Below, one piece after another: positions 1-6,403 of a DNA stretch of 12,464 bases; within the stretch, counting starts at the first letter, position 1, and every line of letters begins with the position of its first letter. The notes under the pieces are model-generated. The model was given only the letters and a program-made list of their open reading frames with translations, was not told where the DNA came from and did no database searches. Both the position numbers and the translations under genes were made by a program. The stretch is from JAGWRI01 sp035700805 (lineage in GTDB: Bacteria; Gemmatimonadota; Gemmatimonadetes; Gemmatimonadales; Gemmatimonadaceae). The DNA lies in NCBI GenBank assembly GCA_035700805.1, contig DASSOG010000035.1:1-12464 (forward strand), given 5' to 3'.

Positions 1-3
1 GAA

Positions 4-46
4 TTGGCGCAAAACGCAACCTTTTGGCGCGTTTGTGCACTATTCT
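4..46 (+). promoter_or_regulatory. Upstream box TTGGCGCAAA-N8-TTTTGGCG-N8-CACT with possible -10
   Basis: TTGGCGCAAA (4-13), an 8-nt spacer, TTTTGGCG (22-29), another 8-nt spacer and CACT (38-41) recur with identical spacing at 4556-4593. In both places the box lies about 118-120 nt before a start codon. Within it TTGGCG is repeated directly 20 bp apart, about two helical turns. TATTCT at 41-46 could be the -10 hexamer for the lipoprotein genes. The box may begin before the window. It is probably an activator or repressor site; the cognate protein is unknown. Confidence 0.55.
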
Positions 47-50
47 ACTC

Positions 51-85
51 CGAAGACGAATACTACTATTGGCTGCACGTCTTCG
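51..85 (+). repeat. 8-bp inverted repeat in the leader of the lipoprotein operon
   Basis: CGAAGACG (51-58) and CGTCTTCG (78-85) are perfect inverted repeats around a 19-nt loop. If transcription starts shortly after the TATTCT at 41-46, this would be a stem-loop at the very 5' end of the mRNA. It could stabilise the transcript or act as an operator palindrome. No T-run follows, so it is not a typical terminator. Confidence 0.4.
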
Positions 86-146
86 CTGAATCGTAATCGA
101 TTGCGTCCATCCTACCACAGGGCCAACAAAACTAAAGGAGCAGATC

Positions 147-1046
147 ATGCTGAGACCAGCCCGCTTCGGCGTTCTTTTTCTTGCCCTGTCCTTGGCCGCA
201 TGCACCAATGATGTGGAACAGCCCACTCGTCCAGCATTAGCAGACTACGTAAGCGGCGACGCGGCGCTAGCGCTGCAACCGAATGGCCAGTTCAGGCTCG
301 CCGGTCCTCTCCCAGGGGAGCTCCAGGAATCTGCGGCTGAAGCATTGGCGTATGCATATGTCCATACCGCTGGGCACTGGCTTAAGGGAACATGGGATTC
401 CGAGCGTGGGTCCGGTTCGATTGATGTCGATGGACTCACGACTTGCGGCCGCGCATACCTTGCACACAGTCCGTATGCAGCCCTGCCCGCATCCGCATCG
501 GAGGTAGCGCACCAGCGATACGGGGCTAAATGGCTCGTCACACTGTGTGGGCGAGACGGAGATCCGGAGGTAAGTGTAGCGATACCGGTGGGTGACACCT
601 CACTGCACATCACCAAAGACCATGCGATCATTGGATTGGGTGCCGGCCACGTAACTTCTGTCGGCGTACCACCGAGCCTTGAGGTCCCGTCATCGCCGGA
701 AGAAGCCGTGCGCGGCGTGGCCACAGCGACTGGCGACCGCGTGAGCGCAGTTCCTGAGCTGATCCTCCCTCCGCCGCGGTTCGTGCCCCAGCTGGCTAAA
801 TGGCGAATCACACTCACGTCCAACACCAGAGTAAAGCGAACGAGCGACCGCACCGTGCTCAACACAGCGATCCTGTACTTCGGATTCGGCGGCACGTGGC
901 GTACCAGCGGCATGTTCACGGGTAACTCTCACCTGAGTACGACCCGCATTGTTCGCGATGCTGGCAATGGCAATGCGACGATTGCCCTTAGCATGCGCGA
1001 CGGGTACGCCGACGTATTCGAGCTGGTAACGCCGGAGGGCCAATGA
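147..1046 (+). CDS. Putative lipoprotein, 299 aa, unknown function
   Basis: The N-terminus is a lipoprotein signal: basic n-region, hydrophobic stretch, and lipobox L-A-A-C with the lipidated cysteine at residue 19. The product should be a lipid-anchored envelope protein. Start ATG 147 has a strong AAAGGAG six bases upstream. The mature part has two further cysteines, in TTCGRAY and VTLCGRD, which could form a disulfide. The last ~90 residues look rich in beta strands (alternating polar/hydrophobic, FGFGGTW). I recognise no catalytic motif. It overlaps the next gene by 4 nt (ATGA), so the two are translationally coupled and probably work together. Base composition is visibly less GC-rich than the imuB/dnaE2 part of the window. 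Its upstream box is shared with the operon at 4701, suggesting common control. The function is not recognised. Confidence 0.85.
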   Translation: MLRPARFGVLFLALSLAACTNDVEQPTRPALADYVSGDAALALQPNGQFRLAGPLPGELQESAAEALAYAYVHTAGHWLKGTWDSERGSGSIDVDGLTTCGRAYLAHSPYAALPASASEVAHQRYGAKWLVTLCGRDGDPEVSVAIPVGDTSLHITKDHAIIGLGAGHVTSVGVPPSLEVPSSPEEAVRGVATATGDRVSAVPELILPPPRFVPQLAKWRITLTSNTRVKRTSDRTVLNTAILYFGFGGTWRTSGMFTGNSHLSTTRIVRDAGNGNATIALSMRDGYADVFELVTPEGQ

Positions 1047-2098
1047 GTCGCGATCGACTCCCCCGCCTTGCGGTGCTCTCGGCTGTTCTCGTAGCCGCTG
1101 GGATAGTCGGAGTGGCGTGCAACGACGTCACAACTCCAGGCCATGGCGGCCGTAACACGGAGCACAGAGATTGCACCCCCGACTACAACAGCCCTTGGGG
1201 CGACAACAATTTTGGCTTGACCGTTACCGCTCCCCCTTGTCCTTTGGTAATCGCGTACGCAACGGATTGGGTCACGTATGCTGGCAGCGAAACGGCACCC
1301 TCGAACGTCATCGAGTTCAATGCGTACGGCGATCCGGAGACCTATTCAGATGCGGAGGTCGTAAAAGAAGCCGATTGGTCAAGTATCGCATCAGAACCTT
1401 TCGTTTACTTCGTCCGCTCCCCCTCCGACTCCAGTTTGTACTTGGCGCAATTTTCCATGACTGGGACACCGGGACTCTATCCCGATCCAGACACCCTGAC
1501 CAAGATGTACGATAGCCTGGACACACAGGTCGCGTCCGCTAATACGCTCGGAACGCCCCACGCTTGGAAGCTCCTGCCTGGGCGTATTTCTTCGGTGAGC
1601 CAAGACCTGCTCGGCTCGACAGGTGTGAATGAAGGTGCCAGCGCGACGTGGCGTAGTTACCCAGACTGGGATACAACGGCCTACAAATACAAGTGGTTCG
1701 TGGATGGCAGTGAAGTCTCGGATGCCGCAACGTATACAACTTCGTTCGGCAGTGCCGGCACTCACACAATCGCCAACGTCGCCATTCGCGGTGACAATAC
1801 CAGCGATTCGGTTGTCATGTCGATCAAGGCATTCGCCGCTGCAATCAATGGCCCCACAAGGGTACGACCATTCGTCGAGTGCTCATGGTATGGCTCCGCA
1901 TCCGACGGGAGCTCGCCATACTCTTACCAATGGACCGGGGCGGCTCAGCATACGGGGCAGTATTTAACGTTTGAGAACGGCTCGAACAATGGCGAAGAAT
2001 TCACGTTGACACTGTATATTACTGACCACGATGGTTACAAAATTGGTATTTCTCGCAATGTGCAAGTCAGTAGCTCGGCACCAATCTGTCCCGATTGA
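1043..2098 (+). CDS. Putative lipoprotein with two Ig/PKD-like domains, 351 aa
   Basis: It has a basic N-terminus, a long hydrophobic segment and a likely lipidated cysteine at residue 26 (GVAC, a slightly imperfect lipobox). After a low-complexity linker there is an N-terminal region of unknown type. Two beta-sandwich repeats resembling immunoglobulin/PKD folds follow in the C-terminal half. They are recognised by the core tryptophans in YKYKWFVDG and YSYQW and by the closing strands (HTIANVAIRGD; FTLTLYITDHDG). The mature part holds four more cysteines, allowing two disulfides. Start ATG 1043 overlaps the upstream stop and has GGAGGG a few bases before it. Such proteins are usually envelope adhesive or structural modules; binding partners cannot be read from the sequence. 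It is the second gene of a two-gene operon with the preceding lipoprotein. Confidence 0.85.
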   Translation: MSRDRLPRLAVLSAVLVAAGIVGVACNDVTTPGHGGRNTEHRDCTPDYNSPWGDNNFGLTVTAPPCPLVIAYATDWVTYAGSETAPSNVIEFNAYGDPETYSDAEVVKEADWSSIASEPFVYFVRSPSDSSLYLAQFSMTGTPGLYPDPDTLTKMYDSLDTQVASANTLGTPHAWKLLPGRISSVSQDLLGSTGVNEGASATWRSYPDWDTTAYKYKWFVDGSEVSDAATYTTSFGSAGTHTIANVAIRGDNTSDSVVMSIKAFAAAINGPTRVRPFVECSWYGSASDGSSPYSYQWTGAAQHTGQYLTFENGSNNGEEFTLTLYITDHDGYKIGISRNVQVSSSAPICPD

Positions 2099-2351
2099 GT
2101 GCCGCAACGACTGCCGGGGACCATGACGGCCCGACGACCGCACGCCCGTGTTTAGCCGGAGCGCACGCGCCGGGCCCCGCAGGCTTGGAGTGAACCTGAA
2201 CGCTTGGTGAACACGTGAGATGCCTTCGAGAGCGACCCGTCGGCATCCCGCCTTTTGCCACGCGCAGGCGGGCACTTCAGTTTCGCTCTTGAATGCCAAG
2301 CCCCATCTGCTGGCCGGCTGGTTCCTGAATTCCCGATACACGGCCCACGCC
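2099..2351. other. Gene-poor stretch between the lipoproteins and the decayed CPD gene
   Basis: No convincing gene here. An open frame continues upstream of 2352 but shows no family resemblance. The stretch contains a possible hairpin (CCCGCC 2247-2252 with GGCGGG 2267-2272, 14-nt loop, no T-run) and three direct GAAC repeats (2192, 2198, 2209). No clear terminator for the lipoprotein operon is visible. Confidence 0.4.
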
Positions 2352-2852
2352 GTGAGCCTCAGAAACGAACCGCGTTCCCGGTGCGCACCCTGGCTGCCGC
2401 TGCTCGCGAGTGTCGCCGGCACCGCGCACCCCCAGGAAGTCCGTGACCGAGTGGTGGATCCCACAGGCAAGCCACTGGCCTTGGCACAGATCTACCTGTT
2501 GCCCAGCGCCCCCACGACCACCAGCGATTTCACGGGCGCGTACACCTTGAAAAGAGTGAGAGCCGGGACGGACACGCTGGTTACCCGCCGCATCGGTTTC
2601 CGCCCAGAAACCCTCGCCGTCCGGGTGCCACCGCAAGGCAGAGTGCTGACCATTCGGCTTACCGCAGCCCCCGCCGAGTTGCAACCGGTCACCACCCGTG
2701 CCCTGCAGCAGGATCTACCGCGCCGGTTCCACCGCATGAAGGTGCACACGGATTTCGTCGAAGAACCCTTCATTAGGGCGGAGACCAGATTCAAAAGGTG
2801 CAAGCCGCCGGTCGTGCTTACCTGGACGAAGGGCTTCAAACAACATCCGTGA
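2352..2852 (+). pseudogene. Decayed CPD-domain secreted protein (internal deletion, early stop)
   Basis: This is a close paralogue of the gene at 6404. The reading frame from GTG 2352 (VSLRN...SRC) aligns with MNLRS...SRC of the intact copy. The CPD beta-sandwich (EVRDRVVD, LAQIYLLPS, TSDFTG) and the ALQQDLP block are conserved. After MKVH (codon ending 2747) about 75 residues of the intact protein are missing, including the 'LGGVAFGTDL' and YCPP/YIDG parts. The frame resumes at EEPF and runs into TWTKGFKQHP. The final WGG is lost because TGG has become TGA, although the next bases still match the paralogue. Only one of the two conserved cysteines remains. The signal peptide is also degraded. 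An open frame extends upstream to 2220 but has no homology support. It is probably non-functional, although a short product cannot be excluded. Confidence 0.75.
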
Positions 2853-2940
2853 GGTGGGTAGGTCGTCATGGCCTGAGTCCGAGGGTTTTGCCGGCCAGGT
2901 TCGCATTTGACACCCGGAAGGATCGGCGGCACCCTTCAGG

Positions 2941-3051
2941 GGAAGGAGGCATCCGATGCGGAGGAGCAAGTTCAGCCCGGAGCAAACTCTACAGGCGCCT
3001 CGGCGGGCGGAACTAGGAACCGTGGTCGGCGAAATCTGCCGCATGCTGGGG
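2941..3051 (+). mobile_element. Remnant of an IS3-type transposase orfA (5' end only)
   Basis: Residues 1-32 encoded from ATG 2956 (MRRSKFSPEQ..., RRAELGT, GEICRMLG) match the start of IS3-family OrfA helix-turn-helix proteins. Those typically read M-R-[RK]-S-[KR]-F-S-x-E-Q, then RxAE-x-G and E-x-C-R-x-x-G. The strong AAGGAGG (2943-2949) is also what one expects before orfA. The similarity ends at about 3051, where a signal peptide begins, so the rest of the transposase is gone. The left boundary is not determined. The 2853-2940 stretch, between the decayed CPD stop and this element, may hold the IS left end, but I cannot identify the terminal repeat. Confidence 0.7.
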
Positions 3052-4440
3052 TTCCTGCTGATGCTTCCGCTCGGAGTCTTGCACGCACAGGAGCGCATCG
3101 AGGGTGTGGTACGCGACAGCGCGAGTGGCGCACCCATTGCCGGCGCAGTGGTAACCATCAGCGATAGCGCGGGACAGGCGCGCCGCCAGATCCTCACGGA
3201 CGTGAACGGGAGGTTCTCCGTCACGGTTACCTCGGCATGGCCGGACCTTCGCGTCATCAAGATCGGGTTCACCCCGGTCGAGCTGACCGGCGACACGTGG
3301 CGCGGGAATCGCACCCTGAATATCCGAATGGCACCGTTTGCGTTCACACTGGAAGCGGTCAAGTCAACCACGTCCTCCAAGTGCCAAGGCAACCAGGACA
3401 ATGGCAAAGCGGCCGCCGCACTCTGGGTGCAGGCCCGCTCGGCGCTCCTCGCGACGGTTGTCGCGCGGCGGTCGCTTCCGGCTACCGCGACGGTGGCCGA
3501 GTATCGCCGCGTGTTCGACACCACTGGCGTACGCCTTCTCGGCCAGTCCGTACACGGCGATTCTGGCGAGGCAAGGCGGCCATTTGGCGCGGTGGCCTCG
3601 GCACACATACTCGCGGGTACCGGTTATGTGTTGGACCATGACGACATGCGACAGTTTCTCGCGCCCGATGCGGACGTCATGCTCGACCCTGCTTTTGCTC
3701 GTGGCCACTGCTTCGGCGTGGTGGTCGGCACCGATGCACACCAAGGGGACGTCGGCCTTACCTTCCGGCCCGCCGAGCACAGCAACGCCGCTGTGGCGGA
3801 CATCACGGGTACGCTTTGGATGACGATCACCCAGCCTCAACTGCGGTCTCTTTCCTTCAAGTATGTAAACATTGAAGAATCGGTGGAGAATGCCGGTGCC
3901 GGTGGCACGCTTTACTACCGGACGATGGGGAATGGAGTCGTGGCATTGACGACGTGGCGTCTGCTGCTCCCAGCGGTGGCGAAGTTTCGCGTCGGTTGGC
4001 GCGCCGCACCGATTGTGGGAGGCAATCCCGTGGTAAAGGTGGACGACGTCGGAGGGGTGCTCGTGCACGGGACGTGGCCTGACGGCAGCACCTATCAGGC
4101 ACCGCTGGGAACACTCCTGGGCCGCGTTGTACGGGGACAATTTTCAAATGCATCACCGGCCGCCTGCATCCGTGTGTGGATTGACAGCACCTACTATTCC
4201 GCAACCACCGATTCGCTGGGTACCTTTCGCATTCGTGACGTACTCCCCGGCCGATACACGGTTCGGTATCGGGATCTCGCACTCACCACGTTTGGCGCCC
4301 GTGACGAAGCTATCGACGTCACCGTAAAGCCGGGAGATAACGCCCTGCCGTTGCGGCGTTTCTCCCCTCTCGGGGGATTGCGGATCGCTCGAGCGCACCG
4401 AGGGGGAAGTCAGGCTTCGCTCTCCTGCTCGGCGCCATGA
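2956..4440 (+). CDS. Large CPD-domain secreted protein with IS3-derived N-terminus, 494 aa
   Basis: Residues 1-32 are the IS3 orfA remnant. Met30 (ATG 3043) begins a normal signal peptide with probable cleavage at LHA|Q, so 3043 is likely the ancestral start. Only 2956 has a good ribosome binding site. Residues ~48-127 form a carboxypeptidase-regulatory-like beta-sandwich (IEGVVRDSASGAPIAGA, TDVNGRFSV). A central domain follows, with SSKCQGN, LWVQARSALLAT, a FLAPDADVMLDPAF...HCF block and GLTFRP. It resembles a widespread unnamed family of CPD proteins. A second CPD-like domain is at ~388-475 (GRVVRGQ...TTDSLGTFRIRDVLPGRY). The last ~22 residues look like unrelated read-through. This is probably a periplasmic or outer-membrane-associated structural protein; no enzyme site is seen. 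Translation from 2956 would bury the signal peptide behind 29 residues, possibly impairing export. Confidence 0.8.
   Translation: MRRSKFSPEQTLQAPRRAELGTVVGEICRMLGFLLMLPLGVLHAQERIEGVVRDSASGAPIAGAVVTISDSAGQARRQILTDVNGRFSVTVTSAWPDLRVIKIGFTPVELTGDTWRGNRTLNIRMAPFAFTLEAVKSTTSSKCQGNQDNGKAAAALWVQARSALLATVVARRSLPATATVAEYRRVFDTTGVRLLGQSVHGDSGEARRPFGAVASAHILAGTGYVLDHDDMRQFLAPDADVMLDPAFARGHCFGVVVGTDAHQGDVGLTFRPAEHSNAAVADITGTLWMTITQPQLRSLSFKYVNIEESVENAGAGGTLYYRTMGNGVVALTTWRLLLPAVAKFRVGWRAAPIVGGNPVVKVDDVGGVLVHGTWPDGSTYQAPLGTLLGRVVRGQFSNASPAACIRVWIDSTYYSATTDSLGTFRIRDVLPGRYTVRYRDLALTTFGARDEAIDVTVKPGDNALPLRRFSPLGGLRIARAHRGGSQASLSCSAP
4332..4366 (+). other. Strong hairpin near the 3' end of the large CPD gene
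   Basis: The left arm 4332-4344 (GGGAGA-T-AACGCC) pairs with the right arm 4355-4366 (GGCGTT-TCTCCC). Twelve pairs form with one bulged T around a 10-nt loop. It lies inside the coding frame just where the second CPD domain should end and lacks a T-run. It may be an old terminator or a junction mark; the role is unknown. Confidence 0.4.
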
Positions 4441-4555
4441 CGACGCCGGGCCGTGGGACTTAGCTCTGGGCGCCAACGTTCGCTACAACCTTTTCGGGGT
4501 CGCCCGGCTCGGTAAGAACGCGCCTTCCGATCACTCTGTCGCCTTTTGGGTACCG
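4382..4555 (+). pseudogene. Possible outer-membrane beta-barrel gene fragment
   Basis: In the +2 frame relative to the window (codons at 4439, 4442...) the DNA reads DDAGPWDLALGANVRYNLFG followed by VARLGKN. That alternation of polar and hydrophobic residues is typical of beta-barrel strands of outer-membrane proteins. There is no start codon or ribosome binding site, and the frame then continues without family resemblance. It may be the remnant of a porin-like gene truncated by rearrangement, or chance. Confidence 0.2.
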
Positions 4556-4593
4556 TTGGCGCAAATCACCCCCTTTTGGCGGGTACGGTCACT
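4544..4593 (+). promoter_or_regulatory. Second copy of the TTGGCGCAAA-N8-TTTTGGCG-N8-CACT box
   Basis: TTGGCGCAAA (4556-4565), TTTTGGCG (4574-4581) and CACT (4590-4593) repeat the arrangement at 4-41 base for base in spacing. The last box base to the ATG at 4701 is about 120 nt, close to the 118 nt of the first copy. An extra TTTTGG with a following GTACCGT at 4544-4556 mirrors TTTTGGCGGGTACGGT at 4574-4589, 30 bp away. A -10 is not clear; TACGGT (4584-4589) is a weak candidate. It presumably controls the peptide-DsbA-CPD operon. Confidence 0.55.
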
Positions 4594-4700
4594 TGCCCGC
4601 CATGGCCTGCAGCCACTTGTTGCATCAGTCACAGCGGGTGTTCGGCTGGCCGGGCAGCGCTTGCTGGTGCCACGACAACTTACACGCCAAGGAGAATGAT

Positions 4701-4946
4701 ATGACTACCACAATGAAGCTGGCGCCGAAGGGCGGGCTCGTGCTGGCTCTCGGTCTGGTTTGGCGTGGTACGCAACCGTCAACGGCACAGGCGCAGGACG
4801 GGGTCTGCGGGGGGTGCGTGTACAATTGTCCGCTCGACATAAACCTCTACTGCTTCGAGAATTGCGGCAGTGCTAACGGCGGTCGCTGCGCACTGGTGGT
4901 AGGATGCGATGCCATGCTCGCAGTGGAATGCAACGCCATCCAGTAG
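4701..4946 (+). CDS. Exported cysteine-rich small peptide, 81 aa
   Basis: ATG 4701 is chosen because AAGGAG (4689-4694) lies six bases before it; an upstream in-frame ATG at 4593 has no such site. The first ~31 residues form a signal peptide (MKLAPKGG, hydrophobic LVLALGLVW, cleavage near AQA|Q). The mature peptide of about 50 residues carries eight cysteines, at 36, 39, 43, 51, 55, 63, 69 and 77. They are arranged C-x2-C-x3-C-x7-C-x3-C-x7-C-x5-C-x7-C, enough for four disulfides. It is nearly free of lysine and arginine after cleavage and is acidic. I recognise no family. It is the first gene of an operon, directly before a DsbA-like protein (16-nt gap) that is the obvious candidate to oxidise it. 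It could be a secreted effector, a bacteriocin-like toxin, a metal-binding protein or a structural peptide; the sequence does not decide. Confidence 0.75.
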   Translation: MTTTMKLAPKGGLVLALGLVWRGTQPSTAQAQDGVCGGCVYNCPLDINLYCFENCGSANGGRCALVVGCDAMLAVECNAIQ

Positions 4947-4962
4947 AGCAAGAAGGAAAGCG

Positions 4963-5655
4963 ATGGCGAATCGATGGGAAATGGCGATGTCCGGGACCTT
5001 GACCGTTGCGGCAATTGTGATCGCCGCCAGCATCGGGTATCGCACACTTGCACCTTCGAGGACCGCGGGGTCCACGACCAGCGGCGCGATGGATTCTGTA
5101 CAGGATTGGCGCGACGGCTTGCGAAGTGGAATTCGCGATGGACCCGCGACAGCTCCCGTGACCATCATGGAACTCGCTGACTTGGAGTGTCCTGCATGCC
5201 TGGCATTTCAACCCACGGTGAACCGAATACGAAAGCAGTATCCGAACCAGGTCGCCGTCGTGTGGGTCAATTTCCCGTTGCCATACCATCGGTTCGCCAT
5301 GGGTGCGGCTCGCGCAGCCGAATGCGCGGCAGCGTTGGGATCCTTTGGGCTGTGGCGGGATGCAGTATTCGAGCAGCAGGACTCTCTGGGGCTCAAGTCG
5401 TGGGGCACTTTTGCGGTGGCCGCCGGGATTGCCGATACCGGTACCATTGCCCAGTGTGCGCGCGACCCTGCGCCTGTCGCAGCAATTCAGGCCGGTCGGG
5501 ACTTTGGCACCAACATTGGCTTGACGGGCACGCCCACCGTGATTATTAACGGGTGGAGATTTCGATCCACGCCGAATCCCGCCGAACTCAAGGCCGCCGT
5601 TGACGCGGAGCTACACCACCGCCGTCCGCCAGGTGCCGTGGCCGCCGGCAACTGA
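4963..5655 (+). CDS. Membrane-anchored DsbA/BdbD-like thiol-disulfide oxidoreductase, 230 aa
   Basis: It has an N-terminal membrane anchor (residues ~9-28), a ~40-residue linker, and then a thioredoxin-fold domain of the DsbA/BdbD (Thioredoxin_4) type. The redox site is C76-P-A-C79 in DLECPAC. The cis-proline loop is GLTGTPT with Pro191. Two extra cysteines (AECAAA, AQCARD) are in the positions where this family often carries a second, structural pair. It should act on the outer face of the cytoplasmic membrane, introducing disulfides into exported proteins. ATG 4963 is preceded by AAGGA; the longer frame from 4909 overlaps the peptide gene and lacks a site. It sits 16 nt after the cysteine-rich peptide and 15 nt before the first CPD protein, so it appears dedicated to this operon rather than a housekeeping DsbA. 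No DsbB-like partner is in the window. Confidence 0.9.
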   Translation: MANRWEMAMSGTLTVAAIVIAASIGYRTLAPSRTAGSTTSGAMDSVQDWRDGLRSGIRDGPATAPVTIMELADLECPACLAFQPTVNRIRKQYPNQVAVVWVNFPLPYHRFAMGAARAAECAAALGSFGLWRDAVFEQQDSLGLKSWGTFAVAAGIADTGTIAQCARDPAPVAAIQAGRDFGTNIGLTGTPTVIINGWRFRSTPNPAELKAAVDAELHHRRPPGAVAAGN

Positions 5656-5659
5656 TCCC

Positions 5660-5664
5660 GGAGG
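5660..5664 (+). promoter_or_regulatory. Ribosome binding site that selects TTG 5671 as start
   Basis: GGAGG at 5660-5664 touches the GTG at 5665, too close for initiation there. It is six bases from TTG 5671, an ideal spacing. The TTG start also leaves a compact signal peptide. Confidence 0.6.
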
Positions 5665-5670
5665 GTGAGA

Positions 5671-6390
5671 TTGACATCGGCTTCGCGAATTGGGTGTTGC
5701 GTCGCGTTTTTCTTGCAGCCCGCGTTGGTCGCCCATGCCCAGGACATCCACGGTCGCGTGGTGGACCAGACGGGGGTGCCGATTGCCTTGGCGCAGGTGT
5801 ACCTCTTACCAAAGGGGCCCGGAACGACCAGTGATTTCCGGGGTAGCTTCATCCTGCATGGAGTAGCGCAGGGAACGGACACCATCGCAGTCCGTCGCCT
5901 GGGGTTCCGTCCGGACACCATTGTCGTAAGTGTGCCGGCCGAAGGCGCCACCCTGACCGTCCAGCTCACCCCAAGCCCGATCGAGTTGCAGCCGGTCACG
6001 ACAAGTGCCCTCCAAAAGGACTTGCCGCGTGTGTTCCACCGGATGCACGCGCACTTGGGCGGCGTAGCGTTCGGTACCGACTTGCGCAAGGAGTATCCGG
6101 GCATGGCCATTGATGATATCCTTGATGACGACTGGGATCTCCGGCGAAACGTGCACGCCGGCCAGGGGTACTGCCCGCCGCGCGCCGTCTTCATTGACGG
6201 GATCCCGATCGATCCATTTTCAAGAACACCTATTTCAGCCTACATCCCTTTGCGGGACATCACCGCCGTGGAAGCGTTTTCGTCCCCGGCTTTTGTCCAG
6301 GAACCGTTCATCCATGCCTCGCCCGGCTCATGCCAACCGATCATCCTGATCTGGTCCAGAGGCTACAAGGAAAAGCCCTGGGGCGGATAG
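5671..6390 (+). CDS. Secreted CPD-domain protein with truncated TonB-plug-like part (paralogue B), 239 aa
   Basis: A signal peptide (SRIGCCVAFFLQPALVAHAQ, cleavage near HA|Q) is followed by a carboxypeptidase-regulatory-like beta-sandwich of about 80 residues (IHGRVVDQTGVPIALAQVYLLP, TSDFRGSF, RRLGFRPDT). The C-terminal half resembles the plug region of TonB-dependent receptors (DDILDDDWDLRR, VFIDGIPID, AVEAFSSPAF, IILIWSRGY) but no beta-barrel follows. Such stand-alone plug-like proteins are common in Gemmatimonadota and Bacteroidota. The mature part has just two cysteines, in YCPP and SCQP, which may pair. TTG 5671 is the start supported by GGAGG; the stop is 13 nt before the next paralogue. 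It probably resides in the periplasm or at the outer membrane; ligand unknown. The operon position after the DsbA-like gene suggests a disulfide client or partner. Confidence 0.8.
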   Translation: MTSASRIGCCVAFFLQPALVAHAQDIHGRVVDQTGVPIALAQVYLLPKGPGTTSDFRGSFILHGVAQGTDTIAVRRLGFRPDTIVVSVPAEGATLTVQLTPSPIELQPVTTSALQKDLPRVFHRMHAHLGGVAFGTDLRKEYPGMAIDDILDDDWDLRRNVHAGQGYCPPRAVFIDGIPIDPFSRTPISAYIPLRDITAVEAFSSPAFVQEPFIHASPGSCQPIILIWSRGYKEKPWGG

Positions 6391-6403
6391 CGCCGACCCT
6401 GCC

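Noticed and set aside
4..40. Sigma-54 promoter (TTGGCGC... TGC)
   Set aside because: The distance between the GG and GC elements does not fit the fixed -24/-12 spacing, and the second copy of the box lacks a matching GC.
2140..2190. Integron attC-like site (GTTTAGC...)
   Set aside because: The core-site consensus GTTRRRY is not met and there is no paired inverse core with the right spacing.
2192..2212. GAAC-N7-GAAC, identical in form to the alphaproteobacterial LexA box
   Set aside because: It lies before a decayed gene with no repair function, and the imuB/dnaE2 operators use ATTC/TTCGG instead, so chance is more likely.
4262..4269. TTCGGTAT, a half-site of the imuB/dnaE2 operator
   Set aside because: Single half-site inside a coding region, with no second half 11 bp away.
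4593..4700. Longer start for the cysteine-rich peptide at ATG 4593
   Set aside because: It would put 36 unrelated residues before a normal signal peptide and has no ribosome binding site, while AAGGAG precedes ATG 4701.
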